DNA of 64,000 nt from Sphingomonas sp. Leaf357 (GCF_001423845.1 NZ_LMPM01000001.1:824657-888656); one strand, 5' to 3'. Shown: positions 9,295 to 18,461, counted from the first letter of the stretch. The notes: a model not told the origin generated them from the letters alone. Translations and numbers: made by a program.

Positions 9295-9858
9295 CTAAAG
9301 CGTACGTACCAGTCGAATGGCGGGGGCGATCCAGGGGGGGGCGGTGACGATCTGCTGTCGGCTGCCGGAGTCGAGCGGCAGGAGGTGGAGTTTGCCGCCG
9401 TCGCGGCCGATCAGGCGGGCGAACAGGAAGCGCCCGGCGGGGCGGGGGACGAGCACGTCGCGGTTGAGCGCATTGCCAAAGGCTTCGGGGGCGATCGTCT
9501 CGCACCAGATCTCGTCGCCGCGGCGATAGTCACCGACGCCGGCCGCCACGGTGATCGCGACCAGGCCGGGCGTGGGGACGGGTGCGGTGAGCGTGATCGG
9601 CTGCCTCGGCGAGGTGACGCCGGCGCCGTCGAGGATCGCGGCGACGGGGATGCCGCTGCGTTCGGGCAGGGTGACGAGATCGGCGGCGGTTACGCCCAGC
9701 GCGTCGGCGATGCGGTTGAGCCAGCCGACCGAGACGGTGCGGGTGCCGGTTTCGAGACGGCCGATCGTCTGCGCGGTGGTGGGCGGCACGCAGGCGCGGG
9801 CGACGTCGTCGAGCGTCATGCCCTTGGCGCGGCGGACTTCGCGGATGGCGGTGATCAT
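9295..9858 (-). CDS. XRE-family transcriptional regulator with S24-like C-terminal domain
   Basis: A 187-residue protein starting MITAIREVRRAKGMTLDDVA. Residues ~1-65 form a helix-turn-helix of the Cro/CI type with IGRLETGTRTVS as the recognition region. Residues ~90-185 resemble a LexA/CI-like C-terminal fold (GDEIWCE, LIGRDGGKLHLLPLD), but no clear Ser-Lys self-cleavage pair is visible. The start at 9858 puts the HTH at the N-terminus; the longer upstream frame overlaps the divergent gene. It shares a ~95-base intergenic region with the DUF6456 gene, so it probably regulates itself and that operon. Confidence 0.8.
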   Translation of the reverse strand: MITAIREVRRAKGMTLDDVARACVPPTTAQTIGRLETGTRTVSVGWLNRIADALGVTAADLVTLPERSGIPVAAILDGAGVTSPRQPITLTAPVPTPGLVAITVAAGVGDYRRGDEIWCETIAPEAFGNALNRDVLVPRPAGRFLFARLIGRDGGKLHLLPLDSGSRQQIVTAPPWIAPAIRLVRTL

Positions 9859-9953
9859 ATCACGGATTCCTAACCAGATCGGTTTTCTCTCTGTCCTACA
9901 AAGCTGACATTGTGGCAAGCCCCCCCCGACTCGGGCGATATGGGAGCGAGACG

Positions 9954-10388
9954 ATGCGGCAATTGGCGGAACGGGGGATGGAGGGCGCGGGGCGGCGCAG
10001 CGTGACGGTCAATCTGGCGGAATCGCCGCTCGGATGGTTGCGCGCGCGCGGACTGATCGATGCGCGGCAGTTCGAGGCGGGCGAGCGGTTGCGCTGCGAT
10101 TACGAAATGGCGGCGATGGGGCCGCGCGTAACGATGCGGTGGGAGGCGCGCGTGGATGGCGGGGCGGCGGGCCTCGACCCCAGTACCGCGCAGATCGCGG
10201 CGAAACGGCGCTTCGATGCCGCGATCGAGGCGGTCGGGCCGGGGCTGAACGACGTGCTGTGGCGCGTGGTGTGCGCGTGCGAGGGGCTGCCGGCGGCGGA
10301 AAAGGCGCTGGGCTGGCCGGTGCGCGCCGGACGGATCGTACTGACGCTGGCGCTCGACCGGCTGGCGGACCATTATGGTTTGCGATGA
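9954..10388 (+). CDS. DUF6456 domain-containing protein
   Basis: A 144-residue protein with conserved blocks NLAESPLGWL, FEAGERLRCDYE, AAMGPRVTMRWE and GPGLNDVLWRVVCACEGLPAAEKALGWP followed by RIVLTLALDRLADHY. This is the DUF6456 signature. The last block looks like a helical DNA- or RNA-polymerase-binding module (inference). ATG 9954 follows GGGAG at good spacing; the GTG at 9912 is an alternative. It is divergent from the XRE gene and overlaps the MOSC gene by ATGA, so the latter is translationally coupled. DUF6456 proteins are widespread in Alphaproteobacteria; see the findings for a possible GTA link. Confidence 0.8.
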   Translation: MRQLAERGMEGAGRRSVTVNLAESPLGWLRARGLIDARQFEAGERLRCDYEMAAMGPRVTMRWEARVDGGAAGLDPSTAQIAAKRRFDAAIEAVGPGLNDVLWRVVCACEGLPAAEKALGWPVRAGRIVLTLALDRLADHYGLR

Positions 10389-10945
10389 GCGACGACGAAC
10401 AAGAGCAGGCGCGTGTGGTCGCGGTGGCGGCGGATGAGGAACACCGCTTCGCCAAGCCGCGCCGTGACGAGATCCGACTGATCGCCGGTCTGGGCGTGGA
10501 GGGCGACGCGCATCGGGGCGTCACGGTGCAGCATCTGTCGCGCAAGGCGAAGGATCCGAGCGTGCCGAACCTGCGCCAGGTGCATCTGATCCACGGCGAA
10601 TTGTTTGACGAACTGGCGGCGCGTGGCTTCGCGGTGGCGCCGGGCGAGCTGGGCGAGAACGTGACGACGCGAGGGATCGGGTTGCTCGATCTGCCGGAGG
10701 ACACGCTGCTGAAGCTGGGCGAAGAGGCGATCGTGCGGGTGACGGGCCTGCGCAATCCCTGCGTGCAGATCGACCGCTTCCAGAAGGGGTTGTTGGCGGC
10801 GACCTTGGACCGCACGCCGGATGGATCGCTGGTGCGCAAGGCCGGGGTGATGGCGGTGGTCGTCGCCGGCGGCGTGGTACGGGCGGGGGATACGGTGCGG
10901 GTGGAATTGCCCGCTGGGCCTGCGCGATCACTGGGGGTGGTTTGA
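10385..10945 (+). CDS. MOSC domain-containing protein
   Basis: A 186-residue stand-alone MOSC protein. Motifs are GLGVEGDAHRG near residue 39, HLIHGELFDEL, PGELGENVTTRGI, and GLRNPCVQI with the conserved Cys that binds sulfur. MOSC domains transfer sulfur or handle molybdenum cofactor derivatives. The start ATG overlaps the upstream stop (ATGA at 10,385-10,388), giving coupled translation with the DUF6456 gene. Its role next to a regulator is not obvious. Confidence 0.88.
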   Translation: MSDDEQEQARVVAVAADEEHRFAKPRRDEIRLIAGLGVEGDAHRGVTVQHLSRKAKDPSVPNLRQVHLIHGELFDELAARGFAVAPGELGENVTTRGIGLLDLPEDTLLKLGEEAIVRVTGLRNPCVQIDRFQKGLLAATLDRTPDGSLVRKAGVMAVVVAGGVVRAGDTVRVELPAGPARSLGVV

Positions 10946-10959
10946 GTGTTTGGCGCACC

Positions 10960-11066
10960 GTCATGCCGAACTCGTTTCGGCGTCGAGGCGCGGTCGCGTG
11001 CCGCGCGGACCCCGTCGATCTGGCAGATGACCACGCCTGGATCCCGAAACACGTTCGGGATGACGG
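10960..11066. repeat. Palindromic intergenic repeat, family A (copy 2)
   Basis: GTCATGCCGAACTCGTTTCGG and CCCGAAACACGTTCGGGATGAC form inverted arms around a ~60-base centre. Same organisation as 2018-2123. It fills the gap between the MOSC and DUF2855 genes. Confidence 0.8.
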
Positions 11067-11129
11067 GTGGGGCGGGGCCGAATATGCTAGAATGCCGAAG
11101 CGAACCCCAATCTGTCGAAAGGCCCGTTC

Positions 11130-12206
11130 ATGCCGATCAAGCGCGAGATGATGATACGGCGCGATGCGCTGGAGCAGATAGCGATCAACGAGACGATCGC
11201 GCCCGGGCCGAAGGACGGCGAGGTGCTGCTGGAGATCGAGGCGTTCGCGCTGACCGCGAACAACGTGACCTATGCGGTGGTGGGCGAGACGGTGAAATAC
11301 TGGAACTTCTTTCCCGCGGCCGAAGGCTGGGGGATCGTGCCGGTATGGGGCCATGCGCGGGTGACGGCGTCGCGGCATCCGGAGATCGCGGTGGGCGAGC
11401 GCGTCTATGGCTATCTGCCGATGGCGACGCATCTGATCGTGCAGCCGGGCAAGGTTTCGGCCGGGCTGTTCCGCGACATGGCGGAGCATCGCCGGCCGAT
11501 GGCGACGGTGTATAACCAGTATAAGCGGCTCGCAGCCGACCCGTCGCACGATCCGGCGCGTGAGGATGTGCGCATGCTGTTTGAGCCCCTGTTCCTGACC
11601 AGCTTCCTGATCGAGGACCAGTTGCGCCGCGCCGACTGGCAGGGGGCTGGCAACGTGATCCTGACCAGTGCCTCCAGCAAGACGGCGATGGGCCTGGCGC
11701 ATGTCGCGCGCGCCGCCAGCCCCGGCATCACGCGTATCTGCCTCACCAGCGGCGGCAATGCGGCGTTCGTCGAGGAGACGGGATTGTACGACCGGGTGGT
11801 CACGTACGATGCGCTCGACGAGCTGGAAATCGGCGGCAAGGCGGTGGTGGTGGATTTCGCCGGCAACGCCCAATTGCTGGCCGATCTCGCGGCGCGGCTG
11901 GGGGAGCAACTCGCTTATGTGCTGAAGGTCGGCGTGACGCATCACGACGAGGGTGAGGCGGTGCCGACCTCGGGACCGAAGCCGGTATGGTTCTTCGCGC
12001 CGGATGCCGCGGCGGCGTTGATCGCGGAGCAGGGGCCGGAGGCGTTCCAGGCGGGCGTAGCGGGGCGCTGGTCTGGTTTCTTGGCCGATGCGGACGGCTG
12101 GGTGACGGTCGACGCGCGGCGCGGAAGCGACGCGTTGCAGCAGGTGTGGCGCGATCAGGTGGCGGGACGCGCCAAGCCGGATGTGGGGTATGTGATGCGG
12201 TGGTGA
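11130..12206 (+). CDS. DUF2855 family protein
   Basis: A 358-residue protein that resembles a degenerate medium-chain dehydrogenase/reductase. The N-terminal region (TANNVTYAVVGE, IVPVWGHARV, RVYGYLPMA) matches the GroES-like part, followed by SASSKTAMGLAH, a Rossmann-like segment where the usual GxGxxG is replaced. The family name is DUF2855 and its reaction is undefined. ATG 11,130 is the first start after the repeat. Neighbours give no pathway. Confidence 0.82.
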   Translation: MPIKREMMIRRDALEQIAINETIAPGPKDGEVLLEIEAFALTANNVTYAVVGETVKYWNFFPAAEGWGIVPVWGHARVTASRHPEIAVGERVYGYLPMATHLIVQPGKVSAGLFRDMAEHRRPMATVYNQYKRLAADPSHDPAREDVRMLFEPLFLTSFLIEDQLRRADWQGAGNVILTSASSKTAMGLAHVARAASPGITRICLTSGGNAAFVEETGLYDRVVTYDALDELEIGGKAVVVDFAGNAQLLADLAARLGEQLAYVLKVGVTHHDEGEAVPTSGPKPVWFFAPDAAAALIAEQGPEAFQAGVAGRWSGFLADADGWVTVDARRGSDALQQVWRDQVAGRAKPDVGYVMRW

Positions 12207-12264
12207 GTCGAGGAGCGTAAGAAGCATTGTTGCGGTGGGCGGGTGACGGGCTTAGGTCTCGGGC

Positions 12265-13245
12265 ATGCGGTTCGATTTCATTAAATGCCATGGCTCGGGT
12301 AACGACTTTCCGCTCATCGATGCGCGCGGGATCGTGCTCGACGATGCGATCTGGGCGGGGGTGGCGCGGGCGCTGGCGGATCGGCGCGGGCCGGTTGGCG
12401 GCGACGGACTGTTGCTGCTGACGGACGGCGACAAGACGCAGGCGTTCGGGATGCGGATGTTCAATTCGGACGGGTCCGAGGCGGAGACGTGCCTGAACGG
12501 ATTGCGCTGCGTGGCGCGCGCCGGGTTCGAGGCGCTTGGGCTGGAGCGGGCCGAGGTGCATCTGAAGACCTCGGTCGCGCATGCCGAACTGGACCGGCCG
12601 CTGGCGGCAGGCGTCCATACGGTGCGCGAGACGGCGGGGCCGGCGGATCTCGATGTGACGCATTGGCCGTTATCGGCGCCGCTGACCGGCCTCGACGCCC
12701 ACGAGATCGTCGAGCAGGTGATCCCGATGCTGCCGACGGCGCGACGCTTCACGGCCGTTGCGATGCCGAACCCGCATCTGGTGAGCTTTGACGAGGTGGT
12801 CGACGAGGACGAACTGGTGGCGGTCGGCACGGTCTGCGAGGCGGCGCCGGACTGGCTGCCCAATCGTGCCAACGTGTCGTTCGTTACAATGCGGGGGGAC
12901 GGAATATTCGTGCGGACGTTCGAGCGCGGGGTGGGGCTGACGGACAGTTGCGGCAGCGCGATGGCGGCTTCGGTGTTCGCCGCATGCCTGACCGGGCGGC
13001 GCGAATTCGGCGTGGAGATGCGCGTGTTCAATCGCGGTGGGCTCGTGCTGGGGCAGGCGGAAAGCGACGGCATGGTGCGCCTGTCGGGCAATGCGACCTG
13101 GGAGTGGGCCGGATCGGCCGAGGTGGATGCGGCGCGAGGTATCGCCGGCGACCTGATCGTCACGCGGCACTATAACGACGAGATTGCCGCCTGGGCCGCG
13201 GTGATCGAAACGGCGGCCTGGATACAGGCGGAACCAAGCGCCTGA
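12265..13245 (+). CDS. Diaminopimelate epimerase (DapF)-family protein, atypical
   Basis: A 326-residue protein with the DapF fold signature: an N-terminal KCHGSGNDFPLID, RMFNSDGSEAETC, NPHLVSF and a second-half GLTDSCGSAMAAS. Both catalytic-type cysteines appear to be present, but their contexts differ from the textbook ones: CLNGLRC instead of C-G-N-G-x-R and DSCGSA instead of ACGTG. It is also ~50 residues longer than usual DapF. It may be a paralogue acting on another amino acid or a lysine-pathway epimerase. It lies just ahead of the histidine kinase gene. Confidence 0.75.
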   Translation: MRFDFIKCHGSGNDFPLIDARGIVLDDAIWAGVARALADRRGPVGGDGLLLLTDGDKTQAFGMRMFNSDGSEAETCLNGLRCVARAGFEALGLERAEVHLKTSVAHAELDRPLAAGVHTVRETAGPADLDVTHWPLSAPLTGLDAHEIVEQVIPMLPTARRFTAVAMPNPHLVSFDEVVDEDELVAVGTVCEAAPDWLPNRANVSFVTMRGDGIFVRTFERGVGLTDSCGSAMAASVFAACLTGRREFGVEMRVFNRGGLVLGQAESDGMVRLSGNATWEWAGSAEVDAARGIAGDLIVTRHYNDEIAAWAAVIETAAWIQAEPSA

Positions 13246-13270
13246 CACGCGGTTTTTGCCTGGCAGCCGG

Positions 13271-16200
13271 ATGGAACCCCGCGCTACAGGCTTGAGGGGC
13301 AGACCACTGGACCACGCGCGACCTTCCGACACCGGCTTCCTGACCGGCGGCGGCGAAATGGCGGACCTGATCCGCGATTTCGACTGGTCGGCCACGGGCA
13401 TCGGCCCGATCGCGAGCTGGTCGCCGGTCCTGAAGACCGCCGTCGGGATGGTGGTCAATTCGCCGGTGCCGATGACGTTGTTGTGGGGCACGGACGGTCT
13501 GTTGATCTACAATCAGGCCTATGCCGAAATCGGCGGCGCACGGCATCCGGCGATGCTGGGGCGCGGCGTGGTGGAAAGTTGGCCCGAGGCGGCGGATTTC
13601 AACCGCAACGTGCTGCGCGTCGTAGGCGGCGGCGGCACGCTGCGCTATGCCGACCAGGAACTGACATTATACCGCAACGGCGCGGCCGAGCAGGTTTGGC
13701 TGGATCTCGATTACTCGCCGGTGCGCGACGAGGGCGGCCGCGTCGTCGGGGTCGTCGCGATCGTCATCGAGACGACCGGCCGCGTGCTGGCCGAGCGCCA
13801 CTTGATCGCCGAGCATGATCTGATCGCGCAGATGTTCGAGCAGGCGCCCGGCTTCATGGCGATGATCGAGGGACCCAACCATCGCCTGACGATCACCAAC
13901 CCGGCCTATGATCGGCTGATCGGGCGCGACGACGTGGCGGGGATGACCGTCGCCGAGGCGTTGCCCGAGGCAGCCGAGCAGGGTTTCGTTGCGATCCTCG
14001 ACGAAGTCTATGCCAGCGGCGTGCCCTTCGCCGGCAGCGGCGTGCTGTTCCGGGTGGACGACCGAACGACGGGGCGGATCGAGGATCGCTACGTCGATTT
14101 CGTCTACCAGCCGATCCGCGACTTGCACGGCCAGGTGACGGGCATCTTTCTGCAAGGGTCGGACGTCAGCGAGCGCGTAGCCGGCGAGCAGGCGCTGCGG
14201 CGGAGTGAGGTGGCGTTGCAGCAGGCGCTGTCGGCGGGCGAGGGCATCGGATCGTGGGACTGGGACGTGGTGCTGGACGAGGTGCGCGCCGACGCGCGCT
14301 TCGCGCAGATGTACGGCGTGGATCCCGAACGGGCACGGGCAGGCGCGCCGATCGATGACTTCTTCGGCGGCATCCATCCCGAGGACAAGGCGCGGGTACA
14401 GGCGACGATCGCGCGGGCGCTCTCCGGCGAAGGCCATTTCTCGTCAGAATATCGACTGTTGCAGACGGACGGCGGCATCCGCTGGGTCGGGGCGCAGGGA
14501 CGCGCGACCTTCGCCGAGGACGGGACGCCGCTGCGCCTGCCCGGCGTGACGTTCGACATCACGCGACGGAAGGGGGAGGAGGGGCGGCAGGCGGCGTTGA
14601 TCGAGCTGAGCGACACGTTGCGCGACATCGCCGACCCGGGCGAGATCGCGTTCGCCGCGTCGCGCATCCTGGCGCGGACGATGGGCGTGTCGCGCGCCGG
14701 CTACGGCACGATCGACGCCGCGGCCGAGACGATCGGGATCGCGCACGACTGGACCGCGCCCGGTGCCGTCAGCATCGCCGGCGTGCTGCACTTCCGCGAC
14801 TATGGCAGCTATATCGACCAGCTGAAGGCGGGCGAGACGGTGGCGATCACCGATGTCGAGACCGATCCGCGCACCGCCGGAACGGCGGACGCGCTGAAGC
14901 GCATCCAGGCCTGGTCGTTCGTCAACATGCCGCTGCTGGAGAAGGGCCGGTTCGTCGCGCTGGTGTTCGTCAATCACGAGCGCCCGCGCGAGTGGAGCGA
15001 GGACGACCTGTCGCTGATGCGCGAATTCGCCGAGCGCGTGCGCGTGGCGACCGAACGCGCGCGCGCCGAACTGGCCTTGCGCGCCGCGAACGAGACGCTG
15101 GAACAGCAGGTGGCGCTGCGCACTGCCGAGCTGGCCGAGAAGGAGGCGCGGTTGCGCGCGATCTTCGAGACGAGCTTCGGCTTCCAGGGGCTGCTGACGC
15201 CCGACGGACGGCTGGTGGATGCCAATGCGACCTCGCTGGTGGCGGCCGGCGTGACGATACGCGACGTCGCCGGGCGACCCTATTGGGAAACGCCGTGGTT
15301 TGCCGCCACACCGGGCATGGCGGACACGATCCGCGAGGGCGTGGCGCAGGCGGCGACCGGCGACGTGTTCCGGCAGGAGGTGCTGCTGAAGCTGCCGGTC
15401 GGCGGATGGCGCTGGTTCGACCTGGTGATGCGCGCGATCCGCGATTCGGCCGGCGAGGTGATCGGCATCGCGCCCGAGGCGAGCGAGACGACCGAGCGGC
15501 GCATGGCCGAGGAGGCGCTGAGGCAATCGCAGAAACTGGAGGCGATGGGCCAGCTGACCGGCGGGGTGGCGCACGATTTCAACAATCTGCTGACTCCGAT
15601 CATCGGCAGCCTCGACCTGTTGCAGCGGCGCGGGATCGGCGGCGAGCGCGAGCAGCGCCTCGTCGCGGGCGGGCTGCAATCGGCCGAACGCGCCAAGACG
15701 CTGGTGCAGCGGCTGCTGGCGTTCGCGCGGCGCCAGCCGTTGCAGCCGCAGCCGGTGGATGTCGGGCAGGTGATCGGCGCGATGCGCGACCTGGTGGCGA
15801 GCAGTTCGGGCCCGCGCGTCCGGCTGGAGATCGCGGTGGCCGACGCGCTGCCCGCCGCGACCGCCGAGGTGAACCAGCTGGAGATGGCGCTGCTCAACCT
15901 GGCGGTGAACGCGCGCGATGCGATGCCGGATGGCGGCACGCTGACGATGCGCGCCGACACGGTGCGGGTCGCAGCCGGCGACGATCGCGTGCCGCCCGGC
16001 GCCTATGTGCGGATCGCGGTGAGCGATACCGGTAGCGGCATGGACGCGGCGACGCTGGCGCGCGCGATCGAGCCGTTCTTCTCGACCAAGGGGATCGGCA
16101 AGGGCACGGGCCTGGGCCTGTCGATGGTGCACGGGCTGACCTCGCAACTGGGCGGGGGGCTGCGGATCGACAGCCGGGTCGGGCTAGGCACGACGGTGGA

Positions 16201-16618
16201 GATGCTGTTGCCGGTCGCCGAGGCGGGCGCGGCGACGTCGGTGGACAGCGCGGCCGAAGCCCCGCGAAGCCGGGCGTCGGGCCGGGTGCTGCTGGTCGAC
16301 GACGAGGAGGCGGTGCGCGCGGCGACCGCCGACATGCTGACCGAACTGGGCTATGACGTGACCGAGGCGGAGTCCGGGCCGGACGCGCTCGACTGGCTGG
16401 GGCGGCGCGGCTTCGACCTGCTGATCAGCGACCATATGATGCCGGGCATGGCCGGCACCGACGTGGCCCGCGCGGCGCTGACGCGCTTCCCGGCGCTGCG
16501 CGTGCTGATCATCTCGGGCTATGCCGAGGTGGAGAGCGTGGCGACCGACCTGCCACGACTGGCCAAGCCGTTCCGCGCGACCGACCTGGCGGACGCGATC
16601 GCGGGATTGCGGGAATAG
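13271..16618 (+). CDS. Hybrid sensor histidine kinase (PAS-PAS-PAS-GAF-PAS-HisKA-HATPase-REC)
   Basis: About 1115 residues with no membrane segment, so a cytosolic sensor. PAS-like sensor modules occupy roughly 25-180, 185-310 and 320-440, then a GAF domain (~445-605), a short coiled coil (residues ~605-630), a further PAS (~630-750), HisKA with GGVAHDFNNLLTP (phospho-acceptor His768), an HATPase_c with NLAVNARDAM, DTGSGM and GKGTGLGLS, and a C-terminal receiver with phospho-acceptor Asp1054 in ISDHMMPG. The start is uncertain: ATG 13,271 is the most upstream ATG, but GAGGGG lies just before a CTG at 13,307, and family members often begin near DHARPSDTGF. The output partner is not encoded nearby. 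Confidence 0.9.
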   Translation: MEPRATGLRGRPLDHARPSDTGFLTGGGEMADLIRDFDWSATGIGPIASWSPVLKTAVGMVVNSPVPMTLLWGTDGLLIYNQAYAEIGGARHPAMLGRGVVESWPEAADFNRNVLRVVGGGGTLRYADQELTLYRNGAAEQVWLDLDYSPVRDEGGRVVGVVAIVIETTGRVLAERHLIAEHDLIAQMFEQAPGFMAMIEGPNHRLTITNPAYDRLIGRDDVAGMTVAEALPEAAEQGFVAILDEVYASGVPFAGSGVLFRVDDRTTGRIEDRYVDFVYQPIRDLHGQVTGIFLQGSDVSERVAGEQALRRSEVALQQALSAGEGIGSWDWDVVLDEVRADARFAQMYGVDPERARAGAPIDDFFGGIHPEDKARVQATIARALSGEGHFSSEYRLLQTDGGIRWVGAQGRATFAEDGTPLRLPGVTFDITRRKGEEGRQAALIELSDTLRDIADPGEIAFAASRILARTMGVSRAGYGTIDAAAETIGIAHDWTAPGAVSIAGVLHFRDYGSYIDQLKAGETVAITDVETDPRTAGTADALKRIQAWSFVNMPLLEKGRFVALVFVNHERPREWSEDDLSLMREFAERVRVATERARAELALRAANETLEQQVALRTAELAEKEARLRAIFETSFGFQGLLTPDGRLVDANATSLVAAGVTIRDVAGRPYWETPWFAATPGMADTIREGVAQAATGDVFRQEVLLKLPVGGWRWFDLVMRAIRDSAGEVIGIAPEASETTERRMAEEALRQSQKLEAMGQLTGGVAHDFNNLLTPIIGSLDLLQRRGIGGEREQRLVAGGLQSAERAKTLVQRLLAFARRQPLQPQPVDVGQVIGAMRDLVASSSGPRVRLEIAVADALPAATAEVNQLEMALLNLAVNARDAMPDGGTLTMRADTVRVAAGDDRVPPGAYVRIAVSDTGSGMDAATLARAIEPFFSTKGIGKGTGLGLSMVHGLTSQLGGGLRIDSRVGLGTTVEMLLPVAEAGAATSVDSAAEAPRSRASGRVLLVDDEEAVRAATADMLTELGYDVTEAESGPDALDWLGRRGFDLLISDHMMPGMAGTDVARAALTRFPALRVLIISGYAEVESVATDLPRLAKPFRATDLADAIAGLRE

Positions 16619-16806
16619 AGGGCGCGGGGGTTTCCCAAGGTCGCTTCAGCCACATATTATAACGTTGCGGCAATTTCGCGGTAGATGATGCCCTGTCGCC
16701 ACGGCTTACAAATTGTTGTGCCTTTTCAGGAAAAGCGGTGGAAATAAGCCGCTGGCACGATTCATGCTCCCTCACATTCGTTACTTTGAAGTTAGGGGTC
16801 ATTATT

Positions 16807-17367
16807 ATGCGTATCGCTGTTTCCACATTGGCTCTTGCTGCTGCCCTCATTGCAGCCGCTCCTGCGTCAGCCGCCACTTTTATCTTCACCTATTCCGGCA
16901 CGAACGCGACCAACGGCGCATTCACCGCGACCGGCACCATCACGACGACGAATACCACGACGCTCGTCAATGGGCGCGCAGCCTACACGATCACCGGCAT
17001 CACCGGCACGCGTAACGGCTCCGCCATCACCGGCCTGGTTCCGGCAGGCACCGATTTCGGTGGCGTGGCGATCGACAACTATATTTATGCCGCAACCCCC
17101 TACCTGACCGATGCCGGTTTCGGGTTCAGCGTTGCCGGCACGACGAACCTGTTCAACCCATATTATTTCGGCGGTGTGTATCAGGAATATGTCCGCAACG
17201 CCGCTGGTGGCGATGTTCAAAACACCTCGGGCGTGACGTTCACCCTGACGCAGGTTACCGCAGCCATTCCCGAACCGGCAACCTGGGGCATGATGATCCT
17301 CGGCTTCGGCATGATCGGTGCCGCCTCGCGCAGCCGCAAGGTCAAGACGACCGTCAAGTTCGCCTAA
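16807..17367 (+). CDS. PEP-CTERM sorting-domain protein (sphingomonad type)
   Basis: A 186-residue secreted protein. A signal peptide ends in APASAAT; the middle is Thr/Gly/Asn-rich with no cysteine; the end is IPEPATWGMMILGFGMIGAA followed by SRSRKVK. This is the PEP motif, membrane helix and basic anchor recognised by exosortase-type systems. No exosortase gene is in the window. ATG 16,807 is chosen since the signal peptide starts there; upstream in-frame codons are not protein-like. A strong hairpin terminator follows. Confidence 0.88.
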   Translation: MRIAVSTLALAAALIAAAPASAATFIFTYSGTNATNGAFTATGTITTTNTTTLVNGRAAYTITGITGTRNGSAITGLVPAGTDFGGVAIDNYIYAATPYLTDAGFGFSVAGTTNLFNPYYFGGVYQEYVRNAAGGDVQNTSGVTFTLTQVTAAIPEPATWGMMILGFGMIGAASRSRKVKTTVKFA

Positions 17368-17379
17368 CTCGTGGACCGG

Positions 17380-17412
17380 AAGGCGCGTGATGTGGAAGCA
17401 TCGCGCGCCTTT
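17380..17412 (+). terminator. Rho-independent terminator after PEP-CTERM gene
   Basis: AAGGCGCG (17,380-17,387) plus GATG pair with CATC plus CGCGCCTT (to 17,411), followed by only a short T-run (TTTC). The stem is strong; the weak T-tract lowers confidence. Confidence 0.6.
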
Positions 17413-17483
17413 CAGACGTCACTTCCAGCCGCGCCGACGACGTCGAATCCAGTCTCTGCGCAGTGATGATCAAGAGGGTAGAC

Positions 17484-18176
17484 ATGATGCGCACGTTTCC
17501 AGGTCTTACTGCATGCGTTCTGGTGCTTGGCTCGGCGGCAGCGCCAGCCAGTGCGACGACCATAAATTTCGACGTCCTGCCGGGCGGTGCGCCGGTGGCC
17601 GACATGACGCCGATCAGCACTCAGTACGCATCGCTCGGCGTTGTGTTTTCGGCGGTCCTCGGCAACGACACTAGCGTGCTGCCCGTCGCGACGAGCTATG
17701 CCGCCGGCCCCGCTGGCCCGAACTATTCCGGCAATTTCCTCGGCAATGCACCGAACGGCGCGCCCTTCACCACCGTTCCGGTGTTTCAGGTCACGCCGCG
17801 CTACGACATTCTTCGCCTGACCTTCGCCGGCGGTGCGAACAACGTGTCGCTGAGCCTGAACAACTTCTCGCTGGTGGGGCGGACGACGTTCAACGCCTAC
17901 GACGCGAACGGCCTGCTGTTGCAGTCGTTCACGACGAACGCCGGCAATGGCTGGGAGATACGGTCCCTCAGCGTCAACAACGTGGCGCGGCTCGACCTGT
18001 TGAACAATGTGTTCAACGGTTCGCCCACGTTCTTCGGGATCGACCAACTGAACTATACCCTCAACGCATCGGCGGTCCCGGAAACCGCCACCTGGGGCAT
18101 GATGATCCTGGGCTTCGGGATGATCGGTGCCGTGGCCCGCAGTCGGAAGATCAGGACGACCGTCCGCTTCGCCTGA
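17484..18176 (+). CDS. PEP-CTERM sorting-domain protein
   Basis: A 230-residue secreted protein. A signal peptide ends AAPASATT; the body contains INFDVLPGG, ITxYxxLGVVFS-like and FNAYDANGLLL segments seen in jelly-roll secreted proteins; the C-terminus is VPETATWGMMILGFGMIGAV then ARSRKIR. PEP has become PET, a tolerated variant in this group. ATG 17,484 follows AAGAGGG. It is tandem with another PEP-CTERM gene but with its own terminator, so they are probably separate units. Confidence 0.88.
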   Translation: MMRTFPGLTACVLVLGSAAAPASATTINFDVLPGGAPVADMTPISTQYASLGVVFSAVLGNDTSVLPVATSYAAGPAGPNYSGNFLGNAPNGAPFTTVPVFQVTPRYDILRLTFAGGANNVSLSLNNFSLVGRTTFNAYDANGLLLQSFTTNAGNGWEIRSLSVNNVARLDLLNNVFNGSPTFFGIDQLNYTLNASAVPETATWGMMILGFGMIGAVARSRKIRTTVRFA

Positions 18177-18198
18177 AACGTTCTGTCGAGCATGACGA

Positions 18199-18227
18199 GC
18201 CGCCGCCCGAAAGGGCGGCGGCTTTTT
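18199..18227 (+). terminator. Rho-independent terminator
   Basis: A perfect 10-bp stem GCCGCCGCCC/GGGCGGCGGC with a GAAA tetraloop and TTTTT. It ends the PEP-CTERM unit and insulates the GTA cluster. Confidence 0.92.
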
Positions 18228-18277
18228 GCTGTGCGCCGATGTGGACGGTCCAGAAAAAACCAAATAGGTTATTGTGA

Positions 18278-18314
18278 TTGACATCGTCACGCTCATTGGG
18301 TACAAAACAGGAAC
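18278..18314 (+). promoter_or_regulatory. Candidate sigma70 promoter with LexA-like operator, upstream of GTA cluster
   Basis: TTGACA at 18,278-18,283, a 17-base spacer, and TACAAA at 18,301-18,306 make a good -35/-10 pair. GTAC-N7-GAAC at 18,300-18,314 differs by one base from the alphaproteobacterial LexA box GAAC-N7-GAAC (seen perfectly at 53,519-53,533) and overlaps the -10. It lies ~150 bases upstream of the small terminase start, with no gene between. Promoter and LexA role are inferred from sequence only. Confidence 0.5.
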
Positions 18315-18461
18315 ATTGAAGACTTGCGAGTCGGGCCGGGGCGGCTCTTGCGAAACGGTGGTTGCGCAGGAGGGCGTCGCCGGCCCTTTTCGTATGCGGC
18401 CGGATCGCGGCGTGGCTGCGGTCGACCGACGACGATGCGGCGATGCGATTGGGGGGGTGCG

